Shown piece by piece: positions 54,363-63,682 of a stretch of DNA of 64,000 bases. The notes beneath the pieces were generated by a model that was given only the letters and a program-made list of their open reading frames with translations, was not told the origin of the DNA and ran no database searches. Each line of letters starts with the position of its first letter. The stretch's first letter is position 1. This DNA comes from Paracoccus zeaxanthinifaciens ATCC 21588 (GTDB lineage Bacteria; Pseudomonadota; Alphaproteobacteria; Rhodobacterales; Rhodobacteraceae): the NCBI RefSeq assembly GCF_000420145.1, contig NZ_ATUJ01000010.1, positions 38,885-102,884 on the forward strand, given 5' to 3'. The position numbers were made by a program, and so were the translations under genes.

Positions 54363-54417
54363 GCCCCCAACATAGGGGCCGCGGCGGCGTATGGAAAGCG
54401 CCGCGTTCCCTTTGTGT

Positions 54418-55380
54418 TCACGCCTTCAGCGCGGCAAAGGTGCTGGGGTCCAGCGATTGCTGCTCGAATGTGGGGCCGCTGGTCATCAGGCTGACCGCGT
54501 CATGCGAATGCAGCGATTCCTGGTGGCTGGCCAGCACGCGGAAATCGCCGATGCGCGGGTCGGCCATCAGCGGCTGGGCAAAGGCGCGGACCGCATCCTC
54601 GACGAAGATCGGGTTGGCGGCGTTCAGTTCCGCGAAGGCCTGCTCGTCCTCGCGCTTGACCATGACCTGCGTCTCGGTCGGGACGGCGCGGCGGCACATG
54701 TCGATCACGTCCTCGAACCACAGGCGGTCCGGGCCCTCCATCACCACCGAGATCCGCGCGACAGAGCGCTGCGAATGCGGCGTCGCCAGCCGCCCGCGCG
54801 ATTCACGCGCATGTTCGGACAGTTCCAGCGAACAGGGGCAGGTCGAGCTGTAGACGTAGTCCACATGCATCACCCGCAGCCTGCGGCCCGCCTGCTCGAT
54901 CACCTCGAGCGTCAGGTCGTAATACTGCCAGCCCGACAGGCCCGAGCGCAGCGACGCGACCCGCATGGGATAGCTGAAGCGCATCTGGATCCGCGCGTCC
55001 AGCGCGTCCAGGTCGGACTTGTAGTCGTCCAGCGCGGCTTCCAGCACCGAGAGGCTGAAGCTGGTTTCCGAATGGCCGTAGAAGGATCGCATGATGCGGG
55101 ACATGTTGATGCCCTTGCGATCCGCCTCGAGGCTGACGGTGCCGGTGACGCTGGTTTCCAACCGGATCTCGCCGCCATCGCGGGTCAGGTAGGTGATCGG
55201 CAGCCGGAAGTTTGAGATGCCGACATGCTGGATCGGACGGCGCGCGCCGACGATCAGGCTGGCCGGACCGTTCTGCAGGTCCGGCAGGCTGTCCTTGTAA
55301 TCCTGGTCCACGGCGAAATCCGCATCATAATCGCGGATCAGCGCCGGATAGGCGGGCGTCATGGGTCGGGCGTCGGTCAT
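54418..55380 (-). CDS. folE2: GTP cyclohydrolase FolE2 (type IB)
   Basis: FolE2 makes 7,8-dihydroneopterin triphosphate from GTP, the first step of folate (and queuosine) synthesis. It uses metals other than zinc and often replaces FolE under zinc limitation. The 320-residue product has the family stretches RRPIQHVGISNFRLP, KGINMSRIMRSF and YSSTCPCSLELSEH, the latter holding the metal cysteine. GGAGG lies before the ATG at 55380. No Zur box or zinc-transport genes are visible nearby, so zinc control cannot be claimed. Confidence 0.95.
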   Translation of the reverse strand: MTDARPMTPAYPALIRDYDADFAVDQDYKDSLPDLQNGPASLIVGARRPIQHVGISNFRLPITYLTRDGGEIRLETSVTGTVSLEADRKGINMSRIMRSFYGHSETSFSLSVLEAALDDYKSDLDALDARIQMRFSYPMRVASLRSGLSGWQYYDLTLEVIEQAGRRLRVMHVDYVYSSTCPCSLELSEHARESRGRLATPHSQRSVARISVVMEGPDRLWFEDVIDMCRRAVPTETQVMVKREDEQAFAELNAANPIFVEDAVRAFAQPLMADPRIGDFRVLASHQESLHSHDAVSLMTSGPTFEQQSLDPSTFAALKA

Positions 55381-55456
55381 CGGGGCCTCCGGTACTCTGG
55401 CCCTGCATATAGGACGATTGCCGCCAAATCACAGCCCCGATCTGGAAAACCCGACC

Positions 55457-56641
55457 CTAGTTCAGCGCCTGCGTCAGGTCGTCGATCAGATCCTGGGCAT
55501 CCTCCAGCCCGATCGACAGGCGCAGCAGGCCGGGCGTGATGCCCAGATGCGCGCGCTGGTCCTCGGGCAGGCGCTGGTGGGTGGTCGTGGCCGGATGGGT
55601 CACGATGGATTTCGCATCGCCCAGGTTGTTCGAGATCTTGAAGATCCGCAGCCGGTCCAGCGCGGCGAAGGCTGCGTCCTTGCCGCCCGCCAGTTCGACC
55701 GCGATCATGGTGCCGCCCGACCCCATCTGGGCCATCGCCAGGTCGTGCTGCGGGTGATCGGCCAGGCCGGGATAGATCACGCGGGCCAGCGCCTTGTGCC
55801 CCTTCAGCGCCTTGGCGATGGCTGCGGCCGCATCGGCCTGCGCGCGGACCCGCAGGTCCATCGTCGTCAGGCCGTTCAGCATCAGCCAGGAATGGAACGG
55901 GCTGATCGCGCCGCCGGTATGCTTCAGATAGGGCTCGGCCACCTCGCGGACGAACTTGCGCGTGCCGCAGATGACGCCGGCCAGCGCACGTCCGCCCCCG
56001 TCGATATGCTTGGTCGCGGAATAGACGACGACATCGGCCCCCATCTCGACCGCCCGCGAGAAGACCGGCGTGGCGAAGACGTTGTCCACGACCACGGTTG
56101 CGCCGACGGCATGGGCCAGCTCGGACACGGCCCGCATGTCGATCACCTCCAGCGTGGGGTTCGACACGCTTTCGAAGAAGACGGCGGTGGTGGCGGGGGT
56201 GATCGCCGCGCGCCACTGGTCCATGTCGGTCCCGTCGACATAGGCCACCTCGACCCCGAACTTGGCCAGCAGGTCCAGGACGTACAGGCAGGACCCGAAC
56301 AGCGCGCGCGCCGCGACCACGCGGTCGCCCGGCTTCAGCATCGAGAACAGCGCCCCGTTCACCGCGGCCATGCCGCTGGCGGTCGCGAAGGCGTCCTCGG
56401 TCCCCTCCAGCGCGGCGATGCGGTCCTCGAACATGCGGCTGGTCGGGTTGCCATAGCGGGCATAGATGAACTCGTCCGGGCCGGTGCCCTCGAAGCGGGC
56501 CTCGGCCTGGGCGGCGCTGTCATAGACGAAGCCCTGCGTCAGGAAGATCGCCTCGGCCATCTCGCCATACTGGCTGCGGCGGGTGCCGTGATGGACGGCC
56601 TCGGTGCGCGGGTGAAGCTTCTTGTCGGGCGAATTGGTCAT
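55457..56641 (-). CDS. metZ: O-succinylhomoserine sulfhydrylase
   Basis: MetZ uses sulfide to convert O-succinylhomoserine directly to homocysteine in methionine synthesis. The 394-residue PLP enzyme belongs to the Cys/Met metabolism family. The cofactor lysine is K211 in VVYSATKHIDGGG, and ARYGNPTSRMFE and NPTLEVID are also typical. The ending LSIGLEDAQDLIDDLTQAL is characteristic. The ATG at 56641 has GGAAAGG upstream; the frame is open for a further 175 codons but without family similarity. MetZ-type rather than MetB-type assignment is by general resemblance. Confidence 0.88.
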   Translation of the reverse strand: MTNSPDKKLHPRTEAVHHGTRRSQYGEMAEAIFLTQGFVYDSAAQAEARFEGTGPDEFIYARYGNPTSRMFEDRIAALEGTEDAFATASGMAAVNGALFSMLKPGDRVVAARALFGSCLYVLDLLAKFGVEVAYVDGTDMDQWRAAITPATTAVFFESVSNPTLEVIDMRAVSELAHAVGATVVVDNVFATPVFSRAVEMGADVVVYSATKHIDGGGRALAGVICGTRKFVREVAEPYLKHTGGAISPFHSWLMLNGLTTMDLRVRAQADAAAAIAKALKGHKALARVIYPGLADHPQHDLAMAQMGSGGTMIAVELAGGKDAAFAALDRLRIFKISNNLGDAKSIVTHPATTTHQRLPEDQRAHLGITPGLLRLSIGLEDAQDLIDDLTQALN

Positions 56642-57063
56642 GGGACGGCCTTTCCAGTGCTTGCAAAGCGGCCTAGTCCCAAAGCCCGGTTCAGGCAAGC
56701 CCCCGAGGGGCGTTCCGCCACGCGGAACGGTGTCGCGCAAACCCCGTCGAATTCGCGGCAATATGTGCAGATGTTGCCGCGAAACCTGTCCCAATGGGCA
56801 GTTGGGGGGGCTACCTTTACAGTGTAATACTGCCTTTGCGGACAGGCGGCATCGGCGCGGCGGGTCCGTATCCAGGGGGCGATGGTTGCTTGTTATCCGT
56901 TCGCTTGTTCTGCCCCCTGCCCCCATGAATTGACCCCATGCCCCGGTCGGGGCGGGTCGGCAGTCAGCACAGTTCAAGATTTCCGGGCCCTCGGACCCGA
57001 CAGTATCCGGTTCACCATGACGCGTGCCGTGGTGTCCGTTCAACGATTGCAAGGTGACCGGTC
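56642..57063. promoter_or_regulatory. Leader and promoter region of metZ
   Basis: This gap of more than 400 bases between the dctD terminator and metZ has no gene. Read toward metZ it contains the palindrome TTACA-C-TGTAA (56817-56827), the hairpin CGTTCCGC-GTG-GCGGAACG (56711-56729) and the distant complementary pair GCTTGC/GCAAGC near 56700 and 56665. It is therefore a candidate structured 5' leader. I could not match it to the SAM-II consensus I remember. Confidence 0.45.
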
Positions 57064-57089
57064 GCGCCGGGGGCACAGTCCCCCGGCGC
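57064..57089 (-). terminator. Hairpin terminator after dctD
   Basis: A perfect 10-bp stem (GCGCCGGGGG / CCCCCGGCGC, loop 6) begins seven bases after the dctD stop on the minus strand, with no T-tract. Confidence 0.6.
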
Positions 57090-57096
57090 AGCCATT

Positions 57097-58422
57097 TCAC
57101 AGATAATCGCTGCGCTGCAGGCCGTATTTCGCCATCTTCTCGTTCAGGGTCCGGCGCGGCAGGCACAGCTCGTCCATCACGCTGGCGATGCTGCCCTTGT
57201 GGCGGCGCATGGTGTTGTCGATCAGCATCTTCTCGAAGCTCTCGACATATTCCTTCAGCGGCTTGCCCTCGGTGGTGGTGGCTTCCTGCGTCTCCTCGCC
57301 ATCGGCCATCAGCAGCGATGCGATGCTGCCCGACCCGCGACGGTTCTGCAGGACCGCGCGTTCGGCCACGTTGATCAGCTGGCGCACATTGCCGGGCCAG
57401 GGGGCCTGCAGCAGCTGCGCGGCCTCCTGGGCGCTGACCTGCGGCGGCTCGCAGCCGTATTCCTCCGAGAACTGCTCGGACATGCGGGTGAACAGCTGCA
57501 GGATATCCTCGCCCCGGGCACGCAGCGGCGGCAGGGTGATCTTCAGCGCCGACAGGCGATAGAACAGGTCGGGGCGCAGCGAATCCTCGGCGCGGCGACC
57601 CTCGCCCCGCGCGTTCGAGATGGCGATGATCCGCGTCTCGGCGGGCGTGCCCTGATCGGCGATGAAGGCCAGAAGCCGCGCCTGCAGCCCCTCGGACAGC
57701 GCCTCGATATCCTCGAGGCAGAGCGTGCCGCCGCGCGCCTCCTCGACCGCCGGAAGCCCGTCTTCCAGCGGGCCGAACAGCTTCGAGGACAGCGACTCGT
57801 CGTTATAGGCCGCGCAGGACACGGGCACGAAGCGCTTGGACGCGCGCGGACCGACCGCGTGCAGCGCATGGGCCACCAGCGTCTTGCCGGTGCCGGTCTC
57901 GCCGTCGATCAGCACGTGGCCGTCGGCCTGGCCCAGGTCCAGGATGTCCTCGCGCAGGCGCTCCATCACGGGGCTGGATCCGATCAGCTTGGACATGACC
58001 TGCTGGCCCTCGGACAGGTCGCGGCGCAGGGCGCGGTTGTCCAGCGTCATGCGGCGGGCCTGCGTGGCCTTCTTGGCCAGCTGGGTCATGCGGTCGGGGT
58101 TGAAGGGCTTCTCCATGAAGTCCATCGCGCCGATGCGCATGGCCTCGACCGCCATGGGCACGTCGCCATGGCCGGTGATCATGATGACCGGCAGGCTGCT
58201 GTCCACCGCCATCAGGCGGCGCAGGAAGGCCATGCCGTCCATCCCGGGCATGCGGATGTCGGTGACCACGACGCCCGGCCAGTCCGGCCCGATCACCTTC
58301 AGCGCATCCTCGGCCGAGGCGAAGGCCTCGGTCTCGAACCCGGACAGCACCAGCCACTGGCTGATGGATTCCCGCATGTCGGGCTCGTCATCCACGATCG
58401 CGATCTTCAGTTTGCGGGACAT
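57097..58422 (-). CDS. dctD: DctD-like response regulator lacking the GAFTGA loop
   Basis: This is an NtrC-class response regulator paired with the DctB-like kinase. The 441-residue product has a receiver domain with phosphoacceptor D55 (VVVTDIRMPGMDG) and K105. An AAA domain follows with Walker A GETGTGKT (174-181), and a Fis-type helix-turn-helix ends the protein (VMDELCLPRRTLNEKMAKYGL). The loop that should read GAFTGA is missing: SSKLFGPLEDGLPAVEEA occurs at 212-229. The Walker B reads GGTLCLEDI instead of the usual GGTLFLDEI. It therefore may not activate sigma-54. AGGA precedes the ATG. No dicarboxylate transporter genes are in the window. Confidence 0.88.
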   Translation of the reverse strand: MSRKLKIAIVDDEPDMRESISQWLVLSGFETEAFASAEDALKVIGPDWPGVVVTDIRMPGMDGMAFLRRLMAVDSSLPVIMITGHGDVPMAVEAMRIGAMDFMEKPFNPDRMTQLAKKATQARRMTLDNRALRRDLSEGQQVMSKLIGSSPVMERLREDILDLGQADGHVLIDGETGTGKTLVAHALHAVGPRASKRFVPVSCAAYNDESLSSKLFGPLEDGLPAVEEARGGTLCLEDIEALSEGLQARLLAFIADQGTPAETRIIAISNARGEGRRAEDSLRPDLFYRLSALKITLPPLRARGEDILQLFTRMSEQFSEEYGCEPPQVSAQEAAQLLQAPWPGNVRQLINVAERAVLQNRRGSGSIASLLMADGEETQEATTTEGKPLKEYVESFEKMLIDNTMRRHKGSIASVMDELCLPRRTLNEKMAKYGLQRSDYL

Positions 58423-58443
58423 CGCAATTCCTCTCTCGTTACA

Positions 58444-60237
58444 TCACTCGGCCGCAAGGGCCTGGCGCGGCTCGCCCGGACGATAGAGCGGCAGCTCCAC
58501 CTCGAAGACGGCCCCGCCATCGGTTTCGTTATGTGCGGTCAGACGCCCGCCGAAATCGGCCACGATGGTGGATGATATGGCAAGACCCAGCCCGGTGCCC
58601 TCGCCGGGCTTCTTCGTCGTCCAGAAGGGTTCAAACAGCTTTTCCAGGTCCGAGATACCCGGCCCGTTATCGCGGACGGACACATGGGCGTGAGCGCCGG
58701 CCTCGACCGTGATCTCGATGCGGGCGTCGCGGGTGTCGCGCAGGGCGTCGATCGCGTTGCGCATCAGGTTGATCAGCACCTGTTCCAGCCGGATGCGGTC
58801 GGCCAGCACCATCACCTTCTCGCGCGGGACGTTGCGGGCGATGCGGATGGGACGGGCGCGCAGCTGCGGCTCCATCATGGTCAGGGCGCTGCTGACGGCG
58901 GCGCGCAGGTCCACGGGCTCGACCGCCTCGCCGCCCTTGCGGGCATAGGATTTCAGCTGCCGCGTGATCGCGCCCATGCGGTCGATCAGGTCGTCGATCC
59001 GCTGGAAGCTGGACAGAGCCTCTTCGGGGCGGGACCGCTGCAGCAGCAGACGCGCGCCTGCAAGATAGGTCTTCATCGCGGCCAGGGGCTGGTTCAGCTC
59101 GTGGCTGACACCTGCCGACATCTCGCCCAATGCGGCCAGCTTCGAGGATTGCTGGACGGTCTGCTCGGCCACGCGCAGTTCCTTCTGGACGCGTTCGCGT
59201 TCGGCGATCTCTCGGGTCAGGCGGGCGTTCAGAGCGCGAAGATCCGCGGATTCGCGCATATAGGCGACCGACTGGCGGCGGGCGCGGCGCGACAGCAGCC
59301 AGAAGGTGCCCGCCAGCAGGATCGCGAAGCCCATGATCTCCAGCGCGAGGATCGCGTTCACCCGTTCCCGCACGCTGCTGTAGGCCGTGAAGCTGATCAT
59401 GCGCCAGCCGCGGAAGGGCACGCGCGCCTCGGCCCGCATCACGGCGCGGCCCTGGACATAGGCGTCGGCCGGGGTCGAGGTCCAGTCGGCCGTCACCTGG
59501 AACGCCCGCTGAATCGCGGATGGCGCCGAACGCACCGACAGCGCCTCGGCCATGGTCAGCCCGCGCCAGCGCGGCTCGGTCGCAAGGATGATGTTGCCTT
59601 CGCTGTCGGTCACCGCCACCGCGTCGGAAATGCTGGCCCAGGACCGTTCCAGCCGCGTCAGGTCCGCGCCCACGACGATCACCCCCAGCGTCTTGCCATC
59701 GGCAAGGACCGCGCGGCTGTATGCGAATTCGAAGGCGCCGGATGCCTGTTCCGAGACGGTGAAGACGGTATCGCGCGACCGCAGCGCCTCGACGAAGAAG
59801 GGCGCGGTGCCGCTGCCCATCCCGATCTGGTAGCGGTCGGTCGACCCCACGACGCGGCCCGTCGCGTCCAGAAGCCGGATCGAGGCGGCCCCGATCTCCT
59901 TCTGGGCCGCCATCAGCCGCGCCGAGGTGGTCGAGAAGTCGTTCCCGTCCAGCGCCCCGATCAGCGCGGGATCGCGCGCCAACAGAAGCGGCACGACCGA
60001 ATTACGCTGCAGTTCCGACATCAGGTTGCCGGAATACAGCGCCAGCCGCAGTTCCGACCGCACCCGCGTCGTTTCCGAGAAACGCTCGGTCAGCCAGGCA
60101 TTGGTGATCCAGACCGAGGCCAGCGCCGCAAGGAAGATCCCGGCCACGCTGGCACGCAGCCACCACGGGCTGACCAGCCGCTGCGGGCGGGCACGCCGCG
60201 TCGCGGCGGCATCTTCGGTATCGTCTTCGCTGGCCAA
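58444..60237 (-). CDS. dctB: DctB-like sensor histidine kinase
   Basis: This 597-residue kinase has a DctB layout: membrane helix 1 (about 28-47), a periplasmic double-PAS sensor region, membrane helix 2 (about 294-316), a coiled-coil linker, and the dimerisation domain with phospho-accepting H379 in AGVSHELNQPL. The ATPase domain follows, with NLMRNAIDAL (N box), VRDNGPGI (G1) and GTGLGLAIS (G2). The start is a TTG at 60237 with GGAG seven bases upstream. In characterised DctB the sensor binds succinate, fumarate or malate; here the ligand is inferred. The kinase gene ends 21 bases before dctD begins. Confidence 0.9.
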   Translation of the reverse strand: MASEDDTEDAAATRRARPQRLVSPWWLRASVAGIFLAALASVWITNAWLTERFSETTRVRSELRLALYSGNLMSELQRNSVVPLLLARDPALIGALDGNDFSTTSARLMAAQKEIGAASIRLLDATGRVVGSTDRYQIGMGSGTAPFFVEALRSRDTVFTVSEQASGAFEFAYSRAVLADGKTLGVIVVGADLTRLERSWASISDAVAVTDSEGNIILATEPRWRGLTMAEALSVRSAPSAIQRAFQVTADWTSTPADAYVQGRAVMRAEARVPFRGWRMISFTAYSSVRERVNAILALEIMGFAILLAGTFWLLSRRARRQSVAYMRESADLRALNARLTREIAERERVQKELRVAEQTVQQSSKLAALGEMSAGVSHELNQPLAAMKTYLAGARLLLQRSRPEEALSSFQRIDDLIDRMGAITRQLKSYARKGGEAVEPVDLRAAVSSALTMMEPQLRARPIRIARNVPREKVMVLADRIRLEQVLINLMRNAIDALRDTRDARIEITVEAGAHAHVSVRDNGPGISDLEKLFEPFWTTKKPGEGTGLGLAISSTIVADFGGRLTAHNETDGGAVFEVELPLYRPGEPRQALAAE

Positions 60238-60300
60238 ATGGCGCTCCGTCCCCTCCGGATCGACTGACGCAATCTACGGCGAAGGGGCGCGTCGCTCAAG

Positions 60301-60969
60301 TCAGGCGTTGGCAAGCGCACCCACGACGCCCCGGAACAGGGCCTCGCCGTCGGTGCCGCCGACCGCCGGATCGGCGGCGCGTTCGGGATGGGGCATCATG
60401 CCCAGCACGCGGCGGTTCTCGGACAGGACGCCCGCGATATCCGCGACCGAGCCGTTGATCGCCGGCGCATAGGTGAAGGCGATGCGGTCCTGGTCGCGCA
60501 GCGCGGCCAGCCCCTCGGCGTCGATCTGGTAGTTGCCGTCGTGATGGGCGACCGGCACCGTGATCTTCGCGCCCTTGGCATAGCCGCCGGTAAAGGCGCT
60601 GTCGGCGGTCTCGACGTTCAGGACGGCGGGCTTGCACAGGAAGGTCAGCCCGCTGTTGCGCATCAGCGCGCCCGGCAGCAGCTTCAGCTCGGTCAGGACC
60701 TGGAAGCCGTTGCAGATGCCCAGCACGAAGCCGCCGCGTTCGGCATGTGCGCGGATCGCCGACGCGATGGGCGATTGCGACGCGATGGCCCCGCAGCGCA
60801 GATAGTCGCCATAGGAGAAGCCGCCCGGCACGCCGACAAGATCCGTGCCCGCGGGCAGTTCGGCATCCTTGTGCCAGACGCGCGTCACTTCGGCGCCCGC
60901 GCGCTCCAGCGCGACGACAAGGTCGCGATCGCAGTTGGATCCGGGGAAGGTGACGACGGCGGCTTTCAT
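60301..60969 (-). CDS. purQ: Phosphoribosylformylglycinamidine synthase subunit PurQ
   Basis: PurQ is the glutaminase subunit of FGAM synthase, the fourth step of purine synthesis; it supplies ammonia to PurL together with PurS. The 222-residue product has the nucleophile C86 in GICNGFQVL and the histidine/glutamate pair in MMPHPERA. The ATG at 60969 has AGGAG eight bases upstream; the longer frame upstream has no support. purS and purL are not adjacent in the window, so the gene is either last in its group or isolated. Confidence 0.96.
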   Translation of the reverse strand: MKAAVVTFPGSNCDRDLVVALERAGAEVTRVWHKDAELPAGTDLVGVPGGFSYGDYLRCGAIASQSPIASAIRAHAERGGFVLGICNGFQVLTELKLLPGALMRNSGLTFLCKPAVLNVETADSAFTGGYAKGAKITVPVAHHDGNYQIDAEGLAALRDQDRIAFTYAPAINGSVADIAGVLSENRRVLGMMPHPERAADPAVGGTDGEALFRGVVGALANA

Positions 60970-61054
60970 CGCAATGCTCCTGCAGGGGGATTGGCAGCGC
61001 CATAGCGCAAGACGGGGATCGAAGAAAGGGGCGTGGTCGAGGAATGCCCGCTTA

Positions 61055-61092
61055 ATGCGAAAAGGGCCGGGATTTCCCCCGGCCCTTCGCAT
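61055..61092 (-). terminator. Terminator of icd
   Basis: A 10-bp stem (AAGGGCCGGG / CCCGGCCCTT, loop 6) is extended by complementary ATGCG/CGCAT arms around a two-base bulge, ten bases after the icd stop on the minus strand. Four T residues lie in the descending arm. Confidence 0.65.
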
Positions 61093-61101
61093 GGCTGCCG
61101 A

Positions 61102-62313
61102 TCAGGACAGCGCCTTGTTCAGGTACTGGTCGACCTTTTCCAGGAAGCCCATCGTGGTCAGCCAGCTCTGGTCCGGGCCGACCAGCAGCGCCAGATCCTT
61201 GGTCATGTGGCCATCCTCGACGCATTGCACGGTGACGCGCTCCAGCGTCTTGGCAAAGGTCATCAGCGCGTCGTTGCCGTCCAGCTTGGCGCGGTGCTTC
61301 AGGCCGCCCGTCCAGGCGAAGATCGACGCGATCGAGTTGGTCGAGGTCGCGTTGCCCTTCTGGTGTTCGCGGTAGTGGCGCGTGACGGTGCCGTGCGCCG
61401 CTTCGGATTCCACGATCTGCCCGTCCGGCGTCATCAGCACCGAGGTCATCAGCCCGAGGCTGCCGAAGCCCTGCGCGACGGTGTCCGACTGCACGTCGCC
61501 GTCATAGTTCTTGCAGGCCCAGACATAGCCGCCCGACCATTTCAGCGCCGAGGCGACCATGTCGTCGATCAGGCGGTGTTCGTAATGGATGCCGGCGGCC
61601 TTGAACTTGTCCTCGAACTCGGCCTCGTAGACTTCCTGGAACAGGTCCTTGAAGCGGCCGTCATAGGCCTTGAGGATGGTGTTCTTGGTCGACAGATAGA
61701 CCGGCACGCCGCGGTTCAGGCCATAGTTCAACGAGGCACGCGCGAAGTCGCGGATCGAATCGTCGAGGTTGTACATCGCCATCGCGATGCCGGCGGCGGG
61801 GGCGTCGAAGACCTCGTGCTCGATCTCCTGGCCGTCATCGCCGACGAACTTGATCGACAGCTTGCCCTTGCCGGGGAACTTGAAGTCGGTCGCGCGGTAC
61901 TGGTCGCCATAGGCGTGGCGGCCAACGATGATCGGCTGCGTCCAGCCCGGCACCAGGCGCGGGACGTTCTTGCAGATGATCGGCTCGCGGAAGATCACGC
62001 CGCCCAGGATGTTGCGGATCGTGCCGTTGGGGCTGCGCCACATCTTCTTCAGGCCGAATTCCTCGACCCGCGCCTCGTCGGGGGTGATCGTCGCGCATTT
62101 GACGCCGACGCCGTATTTCTTGATCGCCTCGGCCGCATCGACGGTGATCTGGTCCTCGGTGCGGTCGCGCTCCTCGATGCCCAGGTCGTAGTATTTCAGG
62201 TCGATGTCCAGATAGGGCAGGATCAGCTTCTGCTTGATGAAATCCCAGATGATCCGGGTCATCTCGTCGCCGTCGAGTTCGACGACGGGATTGTCCACCT
62301 TGATCTTCGACAT
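61102..62313 (-). CDS. icd: NADP-dependent isocitrate dehydrogenase
   Basis: Isocitrate dehydrogenase makes 2-oxoglutarate and NADPH in the TCA cycle. The 403-residue product is of the homodimeric type II (eukaryote-like) form, shown by the N-terminus [18 protein letters not shown] and the substrate loop [26 protein letters not shown] carries metal-binding aspartates, and [12 protein letters not shown] the NADP-binding basic residues. The start at 62313 follows a GAGGGGG. It is divergent from the Hint-domain gene. Confidence 0.97.
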   Translation of the reverse strand: MSKIKVDNPVVELDGDEMTRIIWDFIKQKLILPYLDIDLKYYDLGIEERDRTEDQITVDAAEAIKKYGVGVKCATITPDEARVEEFGLKKMWRSPNGTIRNILGGVIFREPIICKNVPRLVPGWTQPIIVGRHAYGDQYRATDFKFPGKGKLSIKFVGDDGQEIEHEVFDAPAAGIAMAMYNLDDSIRDFARASLNYGLNRGVPVYLSTKNTILKAYDGRFKDLFQEVYEAEFEDKFKAAGIHYEHRLIDDMVASALKWSGGYVWACKNYDGDVQSDTVAQGFGSLGLMTSVLMTPDGQIVESEAAHGTVTRHYREHQKGNATSTNSIASIFAWTGGLKHRAKLDGNDALMTFAKTLERVTVQCVEDGHMTKDLALLVGPDQSWLTTMGFLEKVDQYLNKALS

Positions 62314-62538
62314 GGGGGTCCCCCTCGGGTTCGGGAATGGTCAGGATGCGCGCTGGATACCCCAATCCACCCCCGATGGGAAGTCGGTATGCCATTGCAT
62401 GCCGGAACGCCTGTCCCTTCGACATGTGACGCTGCGTCGGAACTATACAGTTTGGCTAAACCTATCCGAAGAGATAGATAGCGCGCGACCTAATAGACCA
62501 TTAGCTACTGCCACTCGTAGTACCCGGAGTGTGTGAGT
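62314..62538. promoter_or_regulatory. Divergent control region of icd and the Hint-domain gene
   Basis: This 225-base gap holds the promoters of both genes. The half nearer the Hint gene (62440-62530) is noticeably AT-rich and contains the inverted repeat CTAAT-N5-ATTAG (62490-62504), about 35 bases before the Hint start. No consensus -35/-10 pair is clear. Confidence 0.5.
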
Positions 62539-63678
62539 ATGCCTGACGTGACATGGATGTGGTTCGGTAACGGATCGCAGATCAACACCAACAGCTCGAC
62601 CCCTGCAACGCAGGCGAATGCGGACAGCATCGAAGGCTATACCGCGGTCGGAAAATCCCAGATCCAACCCGTCACGCTGTCCGGCACCACCCGCGGCATC
62701 TTCGTGAATAACACCGGCGTCCGGGCGTTCGCGACGACCTATAACGATCACCCGTACGGGCCGTCGAACTTCACCTATGTCTCGCCGTCGACCGGCAACG
62801 CCGTGACGCAGCAGATCACCGGCTTCCTGCGGGTGGACTATCTGCTGACCGCGCCGGACGGTTCAACAGACACGCAGGAAGGCGTTCTGATCCAGATGCG
62901 GAACGGGGACATGTTCTTCCGCCCATCGTTCTCGGACCTGCGCGACTGGGACAACATCACGCAGTTGAACTCGGTGCAGATCACCAATGCGGACCCGCTA
63001 CCGGTTCGCACCTATGCCGCGAACATCTCCTACAACCCGAGCATCTTCGACCTCGAGGTGATCTGCTTTGCCGCGGGCACGCTGATCCGCACGGCCACGG
63101 GCGAAACCCGGGTCGAGGATCTGGCCGAGGGCGACCTGGTCTGGACCCGCGACAACGGCCTGCAGCCGCTGCGCTGGATCGGCCGCCGGACGCTGGATGC
63201 CGCCACGCTGCGCATGGACCCGCGCCTGCGCCCGATCCGCATCGCGGCGGGTGCCCTGGGGGACCAGCAGCCCGCGCAGGACCTGGTCGTGTCGCCGCAG
63301 CACCGCGTGCTGATCCGCTCGGCCATCGCGCGTCGCATGTTCGGCACGGACGAGATCCTGGCCCCCGCCAAGCACCTGACCGGCGTCCCGGGCATCGAGA
63401 TCGTCGCGGACGACCAGCCCGTCACCTATTGCCACATCATGTTCGACGCCCACGAGGTGGTGATGTCGAACGGTGCGCTGACGGAATCGCTCTATCCCGG
63501 GCCGCAGGCGATCAAGGCGCTCGGCGCCGCCGCCATCGCCGAGATCGAGGCGATCTTCCCCGGCATCATGGACGAGAACGCCCCCATGCTCGTCGCCGCA
63601 CGCCAGCTGGAGCGGGGCGCCAAGCTGCGCCGCATGGTCGAGCGTCATACCGAGAAGGCCCGCCCCTTGGTTTCCTGA
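62539..63678 (+). CDS. Hint-domain (hedgehog/intein-like) protein
   Basis: This 379-residue protein has an N-terminal part of about 170 residues of unknown fold, rich in asparagine, threonine and serine. A C-terminal Hint module of the type common in Rhodobacterales follows. The Hint region begins at C176 in EVICFAAGTLIRT, where a self-cleaving domain has its nucleophile. It continues with VEDLAEGDLVWTRD, LVVSPQHRVLIRS and HEVVMSNGALTESLYPG. No signal peptide is visible; such proteins are often exported by type I systems, but no secretion genes are present. Start: ATG at 62539 or GTG six bases upstream, both near a GGAG. The composition before the Hint region differs from the neighbours. Confidence 0.82.
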   Translation: MPDVTWMWFGNGSQINTNSSTPATQANADSIEGYTAVGKSQIQPVTLSGTTRGIFVNNTGVRAFATTYNDHPYGPSNFTYVSPSTGNAVTQQITGFLRVDYLLTAPDGSTDTQEGVLIQMRNGDMFFRPSFSDLRDWDNITQLNSVQITNADPLPVRTYAANISYNPSIFDLEVICFAAGTLIRTATGETRVEDLAEGDLVWTRDNGLQPLRWIGRRTLDAATLRMDPRLRPIRIAAGALGDQQPAQDLVVSPQHRVLIRSAIARRMFGTDEILAPAKHLTGVPGIEIVADDQPVTYCHIMFDAHEVVMSNGALTESLYPGPQAIKALGAAAIAEIEAIFPGIMDENAPMLVAARQLERGAKLRRMVERHTEKARPLVS

Positions 63679-63682
63679 CGAC

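Noticed and set aside
56642..56760. SAM-II riboswitch before metZ
   Set aside because: A TTGCAAGC-like core is present, but the following conserved loop and purine-rich segment of SAM-II are not. I list the region only as a possible leader.
55457..57166. N-terminally extended metZ
   Set aside because: The upstream frame is open by chance and has no methionine-family features. The ATG at 56641 has a ribosome-binding site and gives the family length.
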